Part shown: positions 11,555 through 21,487 of the stretch, in pieces
How the letters are laid out: every line of letters begins with the position of its first letter
How positions within the stretch are numbered: position 1 is the stretch's first letter
Assembly (NCBI GenBank): GCA_001600695.1
Contig: BCKQ01000006.1
Location: forward strand, 438,327 to 502,326
DNA: 64,000 bases
Origin: Ascoidea asiatica
Taxonomy: Eukaryota > Ascomycota > Saccharomycetes > Ascoideales > Ascoideaceae
Direction of reading: 5' to 3'
Position numbers and translations under genes: made by a program
The notes under the pieces: generated by a model
Databases searched by the model: none
What the model was told of the DNA's origin: nothing
The model's input: only the letters and a program-made list of their open reading frames with translations

Positions 11555-11709
11555 TTTTTATTATATAAACAGTATAATTGATTATTCATTTTTTTATTCA
11601 TTTTTAAAGAACTTGTTGTTTCTACTTCCTTTTCCGTTTTTATTTTTTTTAATGGGTTAACTGGGTTACTTCAATTTATATACTACTACTACTACTACTA
11701 CTACTACTA
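11521..11709. repeat. ATT and ACT triplet microsatellites
   Basis: An ATT triplet run at about 11521-11551 and an ACT triplet run at about 11681-11709 lie between the convergent 3' ends of LYS20 and the U5-40K gene. The 272-bp gap holds both transcription ends and nothing else I recognise. Confidence 0.85.
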
Positions 11710-11773
11710 TTAGTACTATTATTCAAGAATACATGTTTTTTTTTTATTATTATTAATATTATTATTATAGTAT

Positions 11774-12919
11774 TTATTGAATTAAATCATTTGGAGAAAT
11801 ATCTCTTAAGATTAAATTTGAATCAGCAGAAGAAGATAATAAAATTGAATCATTTGGATGATAATCAATATCAATTACAGTACCAATATTTAAAATTTTT
11901 TTATTTAATAAATTATTTGAATTTAAATCAAAAATATTTATTGAATTATCATAAGAACCAGAAATTATTATTGGAGGTCTATTAAAAGAAATATTATCAA
12001 TAATTTTAGATTTTATTAAGAACCATTCATTATCTTCTTCTGAATTAAAATTTAAAGTATTATAAATTAATGAATTAATTCTATTTTTTGAAGAAGAAGA
12101 ATAATTTATTGAAGAATTATATGATCTTATTGTACCATCAATAGATTTTGAAATTAAAGTATTATTATCACTTGATAAAGATAATGAAGTTATTGGTTTT
12201 GAATGTAAAGTTTTAATTTGAAATAAAGGTGATGATTGGTTATTATTATCATCATTAGTAGATATATAATTTGTATTTAAATATCTTAAATCATAAGCAT
12301 TAATTATTGAATCAATTCCAGAAGTGAAAATAATTGGATTTGAATTTGAATTTGAATTAGTTAAAGTTAAAAGAGTGAAATTATTTTTAATTTTTAAAAA
12401 ATTTGAAAATTTTAATCTTTGATCCCAAAATTTTAAATAACCAAAATCATCAACAGAATAAAAAATTTGATTAAAATTTAAAATTTCATTAATTATTGAA
12501 TTATTTTTAAAAGTTTTAATTTTTTTACCAAAATTTAAATCCCATAAACATAAATTTTTATCAGAACTTGAAGTTAAAATTCTATTAAAATCATTATTTA
12601 ACCAATTTAATGAAGTTATTGCATTTTTATGACCAGATAATTTACCTAAATTAATTTCATTAATATCTGAATTTAAATTTGAATTTGAATTAATTAAATA
12701 TTTATTTGGAGTTTTCCAAATTAAAATATCTTTATCAAAACCTGCAGAAGCAATTAAACTACCATCATGATTAAATTTACTTGTTAATACAGGTCCTTTA
12801 TGACCTTCTAAGACTAAAGAAGAATAAGGTAATGAAGAAAAAGTTTCAAATGAATTATTATAGTTATTTATTAAATTTGAATTTATTTTTTTTTTTTTTT
12901 TAATTAGGGCAGATTCCAT
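11774..12919 (-). CDS. SNRNP40: U5 snRNP 40 kDa WD40 protein
   Basis: A 381-aa WD40 beta-propeller close to human SNRNP40 and S. pombe Spf38, a U5 snRNP component that contacts Prp8. After a basic start (IKKKKKINSN) come LVLEGHKGPVLTSKFNHDGS, ASAGFDKDILIWK, LSGHKNAITSLNW, SSSDKNLCLWDL and SVDDFGYLKFWDQR. These fit the first three blades in family order. Four weaker blades follow, ending in SSSADSNLILRDI. In S. cerevisiae this protein is absent, so finding it supports a yeast with a fuller spliceosome. Asn/Ser loops between blades are lengthened. The gene diverges from INH1 across an 857-bp shared upstream region. Another WD40 protein is possible, but the N-terminal GHKGPVL/FDKDILIW signature is specific. 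Confidence 0.85.
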   Translation of the reverse strand: MESALIKKKKKINSNLINNYNNSFETFSSLPYSSLVLEGHKGPVLTSKFNHDGSLIASAGFDKDILIWKTPNKYLINSNSNLNSDINEINLGKLSGHKNAITSLNWLNNDFNRILTSSSDKNLCLWDLNFGKKIKTFKNNSIINEILNFNQIFYSVDDFGYLKFWDQRLKFSNFLKIKNNFTLLTLTNSNSNSNPIIFTSGIDSIINAYDLRYLNTNYISTNDDNNNQSSPLFQIKTLHSKPITSLSLSSDNNTLISKSIDGTIRSYNSSINYSSSSKNRINSLIYNTLNFNSEEDNEWFLIKSKIIDNISFNRPPIIISGSYDNSINIFDLNSNNLLNKKILNIGTVIDIDYHPNDSILLSSSADSNLILRDISPNDLIQ

Positions 12920-13177
12920 TGATTAAAGATATTATTTATCAGTATAATATAAATTTAAGATTATTATCCATTGAATTACAATCAGTTCTTCCCTTTGTTT
13001 ATTTTTCTCTTCAATGGGTTGAATGGGTTCTTGATTTAATCATTTATTTGTTTTAATTATTTAGTCTTTCTTATTAAAATCATCTCAATCAATTCATATT
13101 GATTCATGAATATTTTTTTAAAAAAAAAAGAGGATAGAAATTAATAAATTGAATATATCCGCATAAGAATCCGGGGA

Positions 13178-13202
13178 TTATATCCGTTTAAATTATCCGC
13201 GG
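13178..13202. promoter_or_regulatory. TATCCG paired element, copy 1
   Basis: Reads TTATATCCG, then TTTAAATTATCCG, then CGG. A near-identical element, with CCG inserted in the middle, lies at 44348..44375 upstream of the OPT transporter gene. TATCCGTTTA recurs alone at 14575. Probable binding site of an unidentified factor. Confidence 0.5.
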
Positions 13203-13221
13203 TTTCTTATTTATTTCAAAG

Positions 13222-13229
13222 TTACCCGG
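13222..13229 (+). promoter_or_regulatory. Reb1-like site TTACCCGG
   Basis: Exact match to the Reb1 consensus TTACCCG, a general regulatory factor site that clears nucleosomes in yeast promoters. It lies between U5-40K and INH1. The role here is inferred from the consensus only. Confidence 0.5.
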
Positions 13230-13776
13230 CTCATAGTCACATGATCCAGATCCGTATTACATCAGCCGTTGTCCGTTTACATGGATCAATGCTTTTTTAA
13301 AATAAATTGTATCCATGCCCGTGTCCGCTCCGGCAGGGGGTGTTTATCCGCGGGTTTTCAATGAGCAGAAAGCAGTGCTGTGATTGGCCACTGCCGCTGG
13401 GTCTGGTTAACTTCATTAGCTTGAATTTGTATGGGTTTGTTTGGTGGGTCAGAAGCTGAGCTCGGAAGCAGAGAAAGAAGAAGAAGCTCTGGCACCGGAG
13501 AGAGATCTTCGCCTGTTCACTGGGGAAATACTCGACGGTGCCAGAAACACAGGAAAAAGACTGGAATAAAGTATCTGAGGATATTCTGGTTTTGTATGGG
13601 AGACTTGATTCAATCACATAAATTAATAAATAAATAAATAAATAAATAAATAAAGAGAGAATACTTCAATCATAAGAATAATCATAAGAATAATCAAAAG
13701 AAGATTATAAATCATCAATTTAAATATATTCAATTATATTATTCATTACATCTCCATAAATCAATTCAATTTAATA

Positions 13777-14123
13777 ATGTCATTAAACTTATTCTCTCGT
13801 CGTGTTTTTTCAATCACTCCTCGTTCTTTATCAAGTGTAAGAACTTATTCTGAAGGTGCAACTGGTTCAACAAGAAGTGATGGTTCTTCTGATGCTTTTA
13901 CTGTAAGTAATTTATTCAATCCATTATCTATTAAATATTATATTCAATCATATTTACTAACTAACTAATCCTTTCTTTATTTATTTAGAAACGTGAAAAA
14001 GCAAATGAAGATTATTATGTTAAAAAACATCAAGCTGAACAATTAGCAAATTTAAAAGAAAAATTAAAGAATTTAACTAAAGAAAAAGCTGAAGTTGAAC
14101 AAAAAATTGGTAATTTAGAATAA
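13777..14123 (+). CDS. INH1: Mitochondrial F1-ATPase inhibitor IF1, split gene
   Basis: Two exons, 13777..13902 and 13989..14123, give an 86-aa protein, against 85 aa in S. cerevisiae Inh1. The first ~25 residues (LFSRRVFSITPRSLSSVRTY) form a mitochondrial targeting sequence. The mature part has the inhibitory segment spanning the splice junction (SSDAFT, then KREKANEDYYVKKHQAEQLA), then a coiled coil with heptads (LKEKLKNLTKEKAEVEQKI). IF1 blocks ATP hydrolysis by F1 when the proton gradient collapses. The 86-bp intron starts GTAAGT and ends TTATTTAG, with TACTAACTAAC before it. It interrupts between codons (phase 0). Without splicing the frame stops after 63 codons, so an ORF scan misses the true protein. 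Confidence 0.93.
13903..13988 (+). other. Intron of INH1
   Basis: 86 bp. Donor GTAAGT, branch region TTTACTAACTAACTAA at about 13953-13968, acceptor TTTAG ending at 13988. Removing it joins Thr42 to Lys43 and completes the IF1 inhibitory helix. Confidence 0.92.
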
Positions 14124-14703
14124 ATATACAGTATATTTAATCAACTAACTATATTAATTCATTATTAACTTAACAAATTAACAAATTAACAACTTATTAC
14201 CTTTACCTTTTTTTTTATTTTATTTAATATTATTTATCATTTATCTCTTTCAATATATATTCAATTAACTAAAAAAAATAAATTACTTTTTAAAATTTAA
14301 TTTAAATTTGTACTGTAGTTTCATTAACAAAACCCATTTTATATTTAGCCCTGGCACATTCATTACTTTTCTTCTAACTCACAAATTACCATTTAATTAT
14401 TCGATATTTTATATCTCTTCTCAGATTATAACATTATAATATATCATTCTTTCTATTATATATATATCAGTATCTATTATATATTATCTAACATTATTCA
14501 TTTACTTCCCGAATTAAATCTCTTTAAAGAATAAGATTTGTTGAGTTTGCTCACTTTTTTCACTTATCCGTTTATTAACTTACTAATAATAACAATAACA
14601 ATCATCTAATTTAATCCTTATTTATTTCTTTATTTCATTCAATTCATTATATTATATTCTCAAGTTATCTTATATTCAATTATATCATATCATATTATAT
14701 CAA
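14124..14703. other. Intergenic region between INH1 and the MRX19-like gene
   Basis: AT-rich, no gene seen. TACAGTA at 14127..14133 starts four bases after the INH1 stop codon, and TACTGTA lies at 14311..14317. A TATCCGTTTA word at 14575 matches part of the paired TATCCG element at 13178. There is no GC-rich island here, unlike most upstream regions in this window. Confidence 0.6.
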
Positions 14704-15382
14704 ATGAATATATTGAATATATCAAATTCATTAAAGATGGCAAATCAATTGAATAAATATTTAAAATTTAATTCAAATTCAAAATTAATATCATTTAATA
14801 AATACATATTTAAAAATTATTCTTCATCTTCAATTGATTTGAAAAAAAAATCAAATGAATTAAATAATTTAATTCCAAATAATAAATTATCTCCATTAAA
14901 TATAATATTATTACCAATAACAAATAAAAAAAATTTTATTTATTATAATTTTAATAAAAAATTTGATATTTCAACATATATTTTATTAAAAAATGAAAAT
15001 AATAATTCAAATTTTAATTTCAAAGAAAGATTTTCAATATATTCAAATAAATTAATTTTTAAAAGTAATAAAATTTGGTTAAATTTATTAAAAAATAATA
15101 ATAAATTTATTAGAATTTGTGTAAATTTTATTCAAAATTTAATTAATAATATAAATTGGTTTGAAATTTGTTTAAAATCATTTCCATCTAAGAATATTAT
15201 CATGAGAGAAATTAAATTAATTGATCAGTCAAATGAAAATTTAAATGATAATGATAATGATAATGATAATGATAAAAATAAAAATAAAAATTTAAAATAT
15301 TTAAATAATTCAGATATTAATGAAATTTTATTAAAAGAATTTAAATTAAATCATGAAAATAGAAAAAAATTATTAAAATTTC

Positions 15383-15417
<35 letters not shown>

Positions 15418-15876
15418 GATTTGTTAAATAATTCTCATTCTTCACTTTCAATTACACCAAATGATATTAATGAATATAAAATTAAACAAAATATTTTAAA
15501 ACCAATACCTTTATATTATCCAAAAAAATATTTTAATCATTCTCAAATTAAAATTTATTTAAATAATTTAATTTTTTTAAATTCTAAAAAACATTATAAA
15601 TATTTATCATATTGTTTAATTGGTTTACCAATAACTTTACCAATTGCAATTATTCCATTAATACCAAATTTTCCTGGATTTTATTTATGTTATAGAATTT
15701 ATTGTCATTATAAAGCAATCACTGGTTTAAAACATTTAAAATATTTAATGGGTAATAATATTAATAATAATCAATTATTATATACAGAATTAAAGGAATT
15801 TAATGAAATTTATGAAAAATATAGTGATATTAAAGATAATTTAAAATTTAATGATAACAATAACAATAACAATAAC

Positions 15877-15924
<48 letters not shown>

Positions 15925-16059
15925 GACGAAGTTTTAGTTATAAATGAAAAAATAATTGAAGAAATTGTAAATTTTACTGGAATTTCTGAATTAAAAGATC
16001 CTTTAGAAATAAGTTTAAAACAAGAAAACAAGAAAATAGAAAAAAATCAAGAGAATTGA
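14704..16059 (+). CDS. MRX19: Mitochondrial Mit_KHE1-family membrane protein (Mrx19/YDL183C-like)
   Basis: The first ~45 residues lack acidic residues and are rich in Asn, Ser, Lys and Leu, consistent with a mitochondrial targeting sequence. The diagnostic part is near residues 300-350: GLPITLPIAIIPLIPNFPGF, then YLCYRIYCHYKAITGLKHL. This hydrophobic hairpin is conserved in the family annotated as mitochondrial K+/H+ exchange-related, which includes S. cerevisiae YDL183C (Mrx19). The family is tied to the inner membrane and has been found with mitochondrial expressosome proteins; its exact activity is not settled. The N-terminal half is highly divergent and Asn-rich. An Asn run of about 27 codons lies near the C-terminus (AAC/AAT at about 15855-15921). 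At 451 aa it is longer than the yeast protein (about 320), mostly through low-complexity sequence. Confidence 0.75.
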
Positions 16060-16501
16060 AAAGACTTAAGAAAATCAGAATGGTAATTGTAATTGATTTC
16101 AAAGAGAATGAAAGTTGTGTAAATATGTTGTAGAATAATTAAAATTAAATAAATAAATAAGTAAAATAAAATACTATTTTAAAGGGAAATAAAAAATTAA
16201 AAATCAAAAAAAGGTTATAACCGAAAGCCGATAACCGGAACCTTCAGACCTCTTTAAAAAGGGGTTTATAGAAGAAAGTATCGTGACTTGCATGAATCCA
16301 GATTTACGGAATTTTCCTTTTTACCAAAAAAGTTTGTTGATGTTTGAAGCAAATTGATTATTAATGAAACATTTGCTGAAATATTTGATTTAATGATTAA
16401 TTGATTAATTAATTGAAGAAGAAGAAGAAGAAGAAGAAGAAGAAAATCTATTCCTTTTGATTATCTTGTAAATACTTTATAAGCTAGATCTTTTAATCAA
16501 A
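16060..16501. other. Intergenic region upstream of EMW1
   Basis: Short region with a modest GC-rich patch at 16215-16310 (AACCGAAAGCCGATAACCGG) and a GAA triplet run at about 16414-16444, 60 bp before the EMW1 start. No gene seen. Confidence 0.6.
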
Positions 16502-18327
16502 ATGGAGTCCTTGGATGATCGTAACTTGGCTTTGTTGAATTCATATCTATTATTATTATCTCCATATGATTCATTTAAATCATTATATCTTCAAAATCAA
16601 AATATTGAAAAAGATTCAGATTTATCAAATACAATTCATTCTATATCATTAATACTAAATGGTCATTCAATAAAATGTTTAGATGATTTTCTTAGTGAAA
16701 AATTATTATTCAATGAAAATAGTTGTAAGATCTTAAAAGTTTATTCGGAAGATTTACAAAATTATAATAAAAATAATAAGACTATTGAAAATTCCAATAA
16801 TGATCAAAATGATGATTTAAATTTCGAAGAAATTGATAATAAAGTAAAAAATCAATCATTACCAAATTTAAATATCTACCTTAAAGAAATATTCGATTCA
16901 TTTGTATTAGATCAAAATAATAATCAATTTGATTTATTAATTATTGCAATTTCTTTATTACAATTATTTATTCAATTAAATTTCACAGGTCCTTCATTAT
17001 ATAATAATTCAAATTTATTTAAATTTTTAACAGAAAATTTATTTAATTTAAATGAAAACAATGAAGAATTAAAAAATTTAATAAATTTTGAAATTTTAAA
17101 ATCTTTAGATTTAAATGGTCAAAAAATTTATTCATTAACGGATTATCCAATTTTATTATTATTTTCTTTACATTTATTTGAATCTTTAATTTCAACTAAA
17201 ACTAATGATTCTTTATTAATTAATAATAATACTTCAGATTTTAAAATATTTGAAAATTCAATATCAATTTTACTCAAGTCTATAAATTCAAATGATATTT
17301 TATTATCTTCAATAATATGGTGGAGATCAAGAGCTTTACAAGTTCATTATTCTTTATTTTTTGAAAATAATTCATTTATACCAATAATTTCAAACTTATT
17401 ATTAAATTATGATAAAATCTTAGATAATATAGTCAATAATTTAATTCATTCAAATAATTCAAATGATATTGATGATATCAATAATAATAATATAATTAAA
17501 AATGTAAAATCAAGATTTTATTTAGAAAAATCAAGAATTTTTATTCATTGTAAAAATGAATCATTTTCTCTAAATTTCTTAAATGATTTAAAAAAATTAA
17601 ATCAATTTAATTATATTTTAACTGCAACAAAAGCAAAAAAAACTAAATATCAAGAAAATACAAAATCAACTTTAATTTTATTAGCAAAATCAATTAATCA
17701 AAATTTATTTGATGATTCTTATATAATTAAAAAAAAAAATAATAATTCAAATCAAATTCAAAATCTTGATTTAAATTCAGATTATATCTTAGAAAAACCA
17801 ATTTATGAAAAACTTGATAATGATGAAGATGATCAAAATAATAATGAAAATGATAATGAAAATGATAATGAAGACAAAGATGAAAGATTTTATAAAAATG
17901 AATTTGATAATTCTTTAAAAATTGAAAATATAATACCAATTGCAATGAAAAAAAATTTAATTCCATCAACTCTTTTAAATCTTGATCTTAATAATCAACC
18001 AAGATTAAATGATTTAGATAATATTCAATTATTATCAAGATATTATATAATTAGACAAACTTCTCCATATAAAGATCAATTAATTGAAGAACAATTATTA
18101 TCATTAATTCAAAGAATTTTATTTACTGAAGATAATAATAATGAAAATATTAAAAAAAATGAAAAATCATTAATTAATTGGACTATTTTTTCAAAATGTT
18201 TATGGGAAAGATCAATTATAGAATCAAATAGAAATAAAACTATTGAAAGAGGTATTTTACAAATGCAAACTTTAGTTGAAGAATTAGGTATGAAAATTAA
18301 AAATAAATATATTCCTGAAATTAAAAC

Positions 18328-18369
<42 letters not shown>

Positions 18370-19642
18370 CCAGATAAATAATGATGATTTAGAAGAATTT
18401 AATGAAAGTTCAGAAAGATTAAGATTTATACATCAATTACCTTTATTACCAAGATGGAATATGGATTCTCAATTAGCAGAAAAATATAAATCATATGGAT
18501 TATTTAAATCAGCTATTGAAATTTATGAAAGATTAGAAATGATTAATGAATTAGCTATATGTTATTTAGCAAGTGGAGATGAAAAATCTGCAGAGAAAAT
18601 ATTAATTAAAAGAATTAAAGAAAATCCAGATGATGCAAGATCTTTATCAATTTTAGGTGATATTAAACAAGAACCAAAATTTTGGTTAAAATCATGGGAA
18701 ATTGGTAAATATAGTAATTCAAAATTTTCATTAGGTAAATATTATTTTTATAATAAAAAAAATAGAGATTTAAATAAAAGTTTAAAACATTTAAAAGATG
18801 GATTAAATATAAGTTCATTAAATTTTGATAATTGGTATTTTTATGGATGTGTTGCATTAGAATCATTAAATTTTGAAACAGCAACAAAAGCATTTAGTAA
18901 ATGTGTTTCAATTGATGATAGAAATTCATATGCATGGTCAAATTTAAGTTCATCATTATTAAGATTAAATAAATTTGAAGAATCTTTTAGTGCATTAAAA
19001 ATTTCAACACGAATGATGGATAAAAATAAAGAAAATAATAAAATTTGGGAAAATTATTTAATTGTAAGTTTTAAATTAAAAAAATGGAATGATGTTTTAA
19101 TTTCAGTTAAAAAATTATTTGAATTAAATAAAAATGAAAATGGTGAAAAAAGTATTGAATTACCAATTATTGAAAAATTAATTGAAATTTTAGTTGAAGA
19201 TAAATATCCAAATATTGAAAATGGAGAAAAATTAACATTTTTTCAAAAAGAATGTATTAAATTTGTTTGTAATGATATACCAAATTCAATCAATTCAGAT
19301 ATTAGATGTTGGAGATTAGTTAGTAAAGTTGAATTATGGAGAAAAAAACCATGGGAATGTTTAAGTTGTTATGAAAAGGCATTTAGAGCAATAATTCATG
19401 ATCCAAAAATTACAATTGATGAAAATATTTGGAATGAAGCTGTAATTTGTTGTGAAGAATTAATTTCATCATATGAATCATTTGGTGAATTACCTGGTAA
19501 ATTTGGAGCAGATGATTTAGTTTGTAAAAATTGGAAATATAAAGCAAAATCAAGTATTAGATCACTTGTGAGTAAAGGAAAAAAAATGTGGGAAGATTCA
19601 GAAGGATATGAGAAATTAGTTCAACTAAAAAATGATCTCTAA
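16502..19642 (+). CDS. EMW1: TPR protein Emw1 (TTC27 family)
   Basis: A 1046-aa protein with C-terminal tetratricopeptide repeats, matching the Emw1/TTC27 family. In S. cerevisiae Emw1 (YNL313C) is essential and its loss causes cell-wall defects; its biochemical role is unclear. The repeat region starts at about residue 650 with LPRWNMDSQLAEKYKSYG and continues through ERLEMINELAICYLASGDE, FDNWYFYGCVALESLNFE and SYAWSNLSSSLLRLNKFEES. The end contains PWECLSCYEKAF, typical of the family. The N-terminal half is helical and leucine-rich with Asn/Asp inserts. These include an Asn run of about ten residues near 610 and an acidic Asn/Asp/Glu run near 440-460. The starting Met is preceded by a purine-rich leader. 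Codons end in A or T almost throughout. Confidence 0.88.
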
Positions 19643-19991
19643 TTAGATAGAGATAGACAATCTAATAATTAATAATTAATAATTAATAATTAATAATTAA
19701 TAATTAATAATTAATAGTGAATAATTAATAAATGTATATTCAAAAAACTACCTTTGATTCACTCCTCATTTTTTTCATGTAAAAGTATATAATCATTGCA
19801 CTTCACTATGGAGACATAAATAATACAAATAAAAAGACAGATAAATGGATAAAAACGACATTCTCAGGACTCGAATGGGCGTAGGGCTCTTTTGTATAGC
19901 CCTGACTATTATCAGCTGATAATTAAGCAGTCACATATGTTGGTAGCACTGGCTCCAAAGACCCCTTTTTAAAATAATAAACCCCAATGTC

Positions 19992-19997
19992 CACGTG
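19992..19997. promoter_or_regulatory. CACGTG E-box upstream of RPL41
   Basis: Perfect palindromic E-box, the core of Cbf1 and Pho4 sites. In Candida albicans Cbf1 takes part in ribosomal protein gene control together with Tbf1, so a similar role is plausible here. Position is about 200 bp upstream of the likely exon 1 end. Confidence 0.45.
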
Positions 19998-20051
19998 CCA
20001 CTGTTAAATACCGGCTGACTAAGCCCAGAACCCTGGGTTTGAGTGGCGACA

Positions 20052-20059
20052 CCGGGTAA
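20052..20059 (-). promoter_or_regulatory. Reb1-like site upstream of RPL41
   Basis: CCGGGTAA on the plus strand is TTACCCGG on the minus strand, the same 8-mer as at 13222. Probable general regulatory factor site for RPL41. Confidence 0.5.
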
Positions 20060-20197
20060 TTTTCCCCAGAGGAGAGATTCTCGTGCTGGCGCTGCTGGGC
20101 TTCTTCTTCCCTGGGAACATAAAAACGATCCGTTTCTGCTTCTTAACACTGTTTGTTCTTTTGCTATTCAGTATACATCTAGAACAGCAATTTTTCA

Positions 20198-20446
20198 GTA
20201 AGTGAATCACCAACACCATCATCAGTCAATATCAGTAGATGATCAATAATAATTATATTGCAATTATGGATAGTCAATTGGAAGAAATCAATTGATTATA
20301 ATCAGTAATCAATGAATATTCATTGGATATGTTAATTACTAGCTTTGCTTTATTGATAATATTGATCATCAGTTGACAATTGTATTTCAATTACATTATC
20401 TTTTGTAATCAAGATTCGTTAACTAACTAAATTCTATTTTATTTAG
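20198..20446 (+). other. Probable 5' UTR intron of RPL41
   Basis: A GTAAGT donor at 20198, a TTAACTAACTAA branch region at 20420-20430 and acceptor ATTTAG ending at 20446 (or AG at 20448) frame about 249 bp directly before the RPL41 ATG. The signals equal those of the other three introns. The exon upstream is noncoding, so the evidence is splice signals only. No clear box C/D snoRNA was found inside. Confidence 0.65.
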
Positions 20447-20448
20447 AG

Positions 20449-20526
20449 ATGAGAGCCAAGTGGAGAAAGAAGAGAGTCAGAAGACTTAAGAGAAAGAGAC
20501 GGAAGGTTAGAGCTAGATCCAAATAA
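20449..20526 (+). CDS. RPL41: Ribosomal protein eL41
   Basis: Twenty-five codons encoding the smallest eukaryotic ribosomal protein, eL41, a single basic helix near the subunit interface. The reading starts MRAKWRKKRVRRLKRKRRKV and ends in RARSK with TAA. It differs from the usual yeast protein at only one or so positions (Val10). The gene is far too short for ordinary ORF searches. Codons here (AAG, AGA, CTT, GTC) are richer in G/C-ending forms than those of neighbours such as EMW1, which fits very high expression. The ATG lies two bases after a splice acceptor, so the leader is probably spliced. The window has a single copy; other copies elsewhere are possible. Confidence 0.97.
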   Translation: MRAKWRKKRVRRLKRKRRKVRARSK

Positions 20527-20962
20527 GCGGACGAACTTTGATTCTATTTAATAAAAATTTAATAATTTTTTAATCTCCTTTAATTTCAAAAAACAACTAT
20601 TGGTTATATTATTATTATTATGCTTTAGGTTAATTTTAATTATTTATGATGGATGATATTGATGGTAATTTAAATTTAATAAAAAAAAATTGTTTATTAA
20701 TTAGATAAATTTCGGTTTTTGGTTTCTGGTTCTTTAAATAAAAGTACCCTTCGAATTTTAAGTTTTTACATTATTTTAACTAATTTTATAATTTATTATT
20801 TCTTTGTATAGTTTATAATATCGAAGTCTGCAAAAAAAAAAAAAAAAAAAAAACGTTTTCTTTATAAATTGTAGTTCAAATTGTGATTTAATTGATTGAA
20901 TTGTCAATTGCTCTTTTATTGATATCCATTTAACATATATATAATACAAAGTTTGAGATTTA
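20527..20962. other. Gap between RPL41 and the broken RING ORF
   Basis: AT-rich sequence between the convergent ends of RPL41 and the minus-strand RING ORF. An A tract of 21 bases lies at about 20832-20852. No gene seen. Confidence 0.6.
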
Positions 20963-21487
20963 TCAGTTTTGGTCATTAAGATTGTTATTTATAAGAGATT
21001 TAATTTCTTTATCTTTAGTAAATAAGAAATCAAACCAATTTAAATTTAAATAATTTGAATTTGATAAAATTGAATTAAAATCATGAATAATTTTAAAAAA
21101 TTGCCAATTTTTATCTAAAATTTTATATAAATTTAATTCAATATTTAAATAATTTTGATTAATTAAAAATTTATAAGAAATTCTACAAATACAACAAATT
21201 TTATAATTATAATTTTTTTTTCAATTTGAACAAAATATTAAATGTCCACAATTTATTGAATAATAATATAATTTTTTAGAATTATTTAAATTATTTAAAC
21301 ATATTGGACAAATTATTGAATTATTTTTTTTATCATTTTCAATTAATGGTAATAATCTATTTAAAATATTTTTATTTATAATTTTAAAATGACATAATTT
21401 TAAATTATTTAAATAAATAAATAAAATTTTCCATTGAATATATTGAAAATCATTTGAATTATTATAAATTATTTTATTTAATCTTTT
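20963..21487 (-). pseudogene. RING-finger reading frame with an in-frame TGA
   Basis: On the minus strand a frame of 173 sense codons runs from 21487 (after a TAA) to a TGA at 20963, interrupted by one TGA at 21221..21223. It encodes a RING-type zinc motif: C-P-I-C (21310..21299), CGH (21250..21242), C-S-N, then the TGA, then C-C-I-C (21196..21185). The TGA lies exactly where the next zinc-binding Cys is expected, one base from TGT or TGC. Codons downstream keep the same AT-rich coding style (ISYKFLINQ, NWQFFKIIHDF). No start codon exists in frame and no clear intron would remove the stop. I interpret it as a recently decayed gene, or a gene with an assembly error. The short RING with CxHx3C resembles the Zip3/RNF212 class, but that is a guess. 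Annotation programs would miss it. Confidence 0.6.

Larger units (their letters stand above)
12920..13776. promoter_or_regulatory. Divergent upstream region of U5-40K and INH1
   Basis: About 13150-13560 is GC-rich. It holds repeated TATCCG or GTCCG words (13156, 13181, 13195, 13271, 13322, 13345), a Reb1-like TTACCCGG and a TGTATGGGT Rap1-like word near 13428. An AAAT tetranucleotide repeat follows at about 13621-13652. ORFs of 68 and 106 codons here lack the AT-ending codon bias of real genes. Confidence 0.6.
19643..20197. promoter_or_regulatory. Upstream region and leader of RPL41
   Basis: It begins with a 7-bp AATTAAT repeat at about 19662-19715, just after the EMW1 stop. From 19860 to 20130 the DNA is GC-rich. 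It carries CACGTG at 19992..19997 (Cbf1-type E-box) and CCGGGTAA at 20052..20059 (Reb1-type). Both factor classes are known at ribosomal protein promoters in yeasts. A reading frame on the minus strand (19931-20222) has no similarity and untypical codon use. Confidence 0.6.

Noticed and set aside
13297-13637. ORFs of 68 and 106 codons in the INH1 upstream island
   Set aside because: Both strands are open in the same GC-rich segment, with codon use unlike neighbours.
21221-21223. Selenocysteine or recoded TGA in the RING frame
   Set aside because: Yeasts lack the selenocysteine machinery and other genes here end with TGA or TAA normally; decay or error is simpler.
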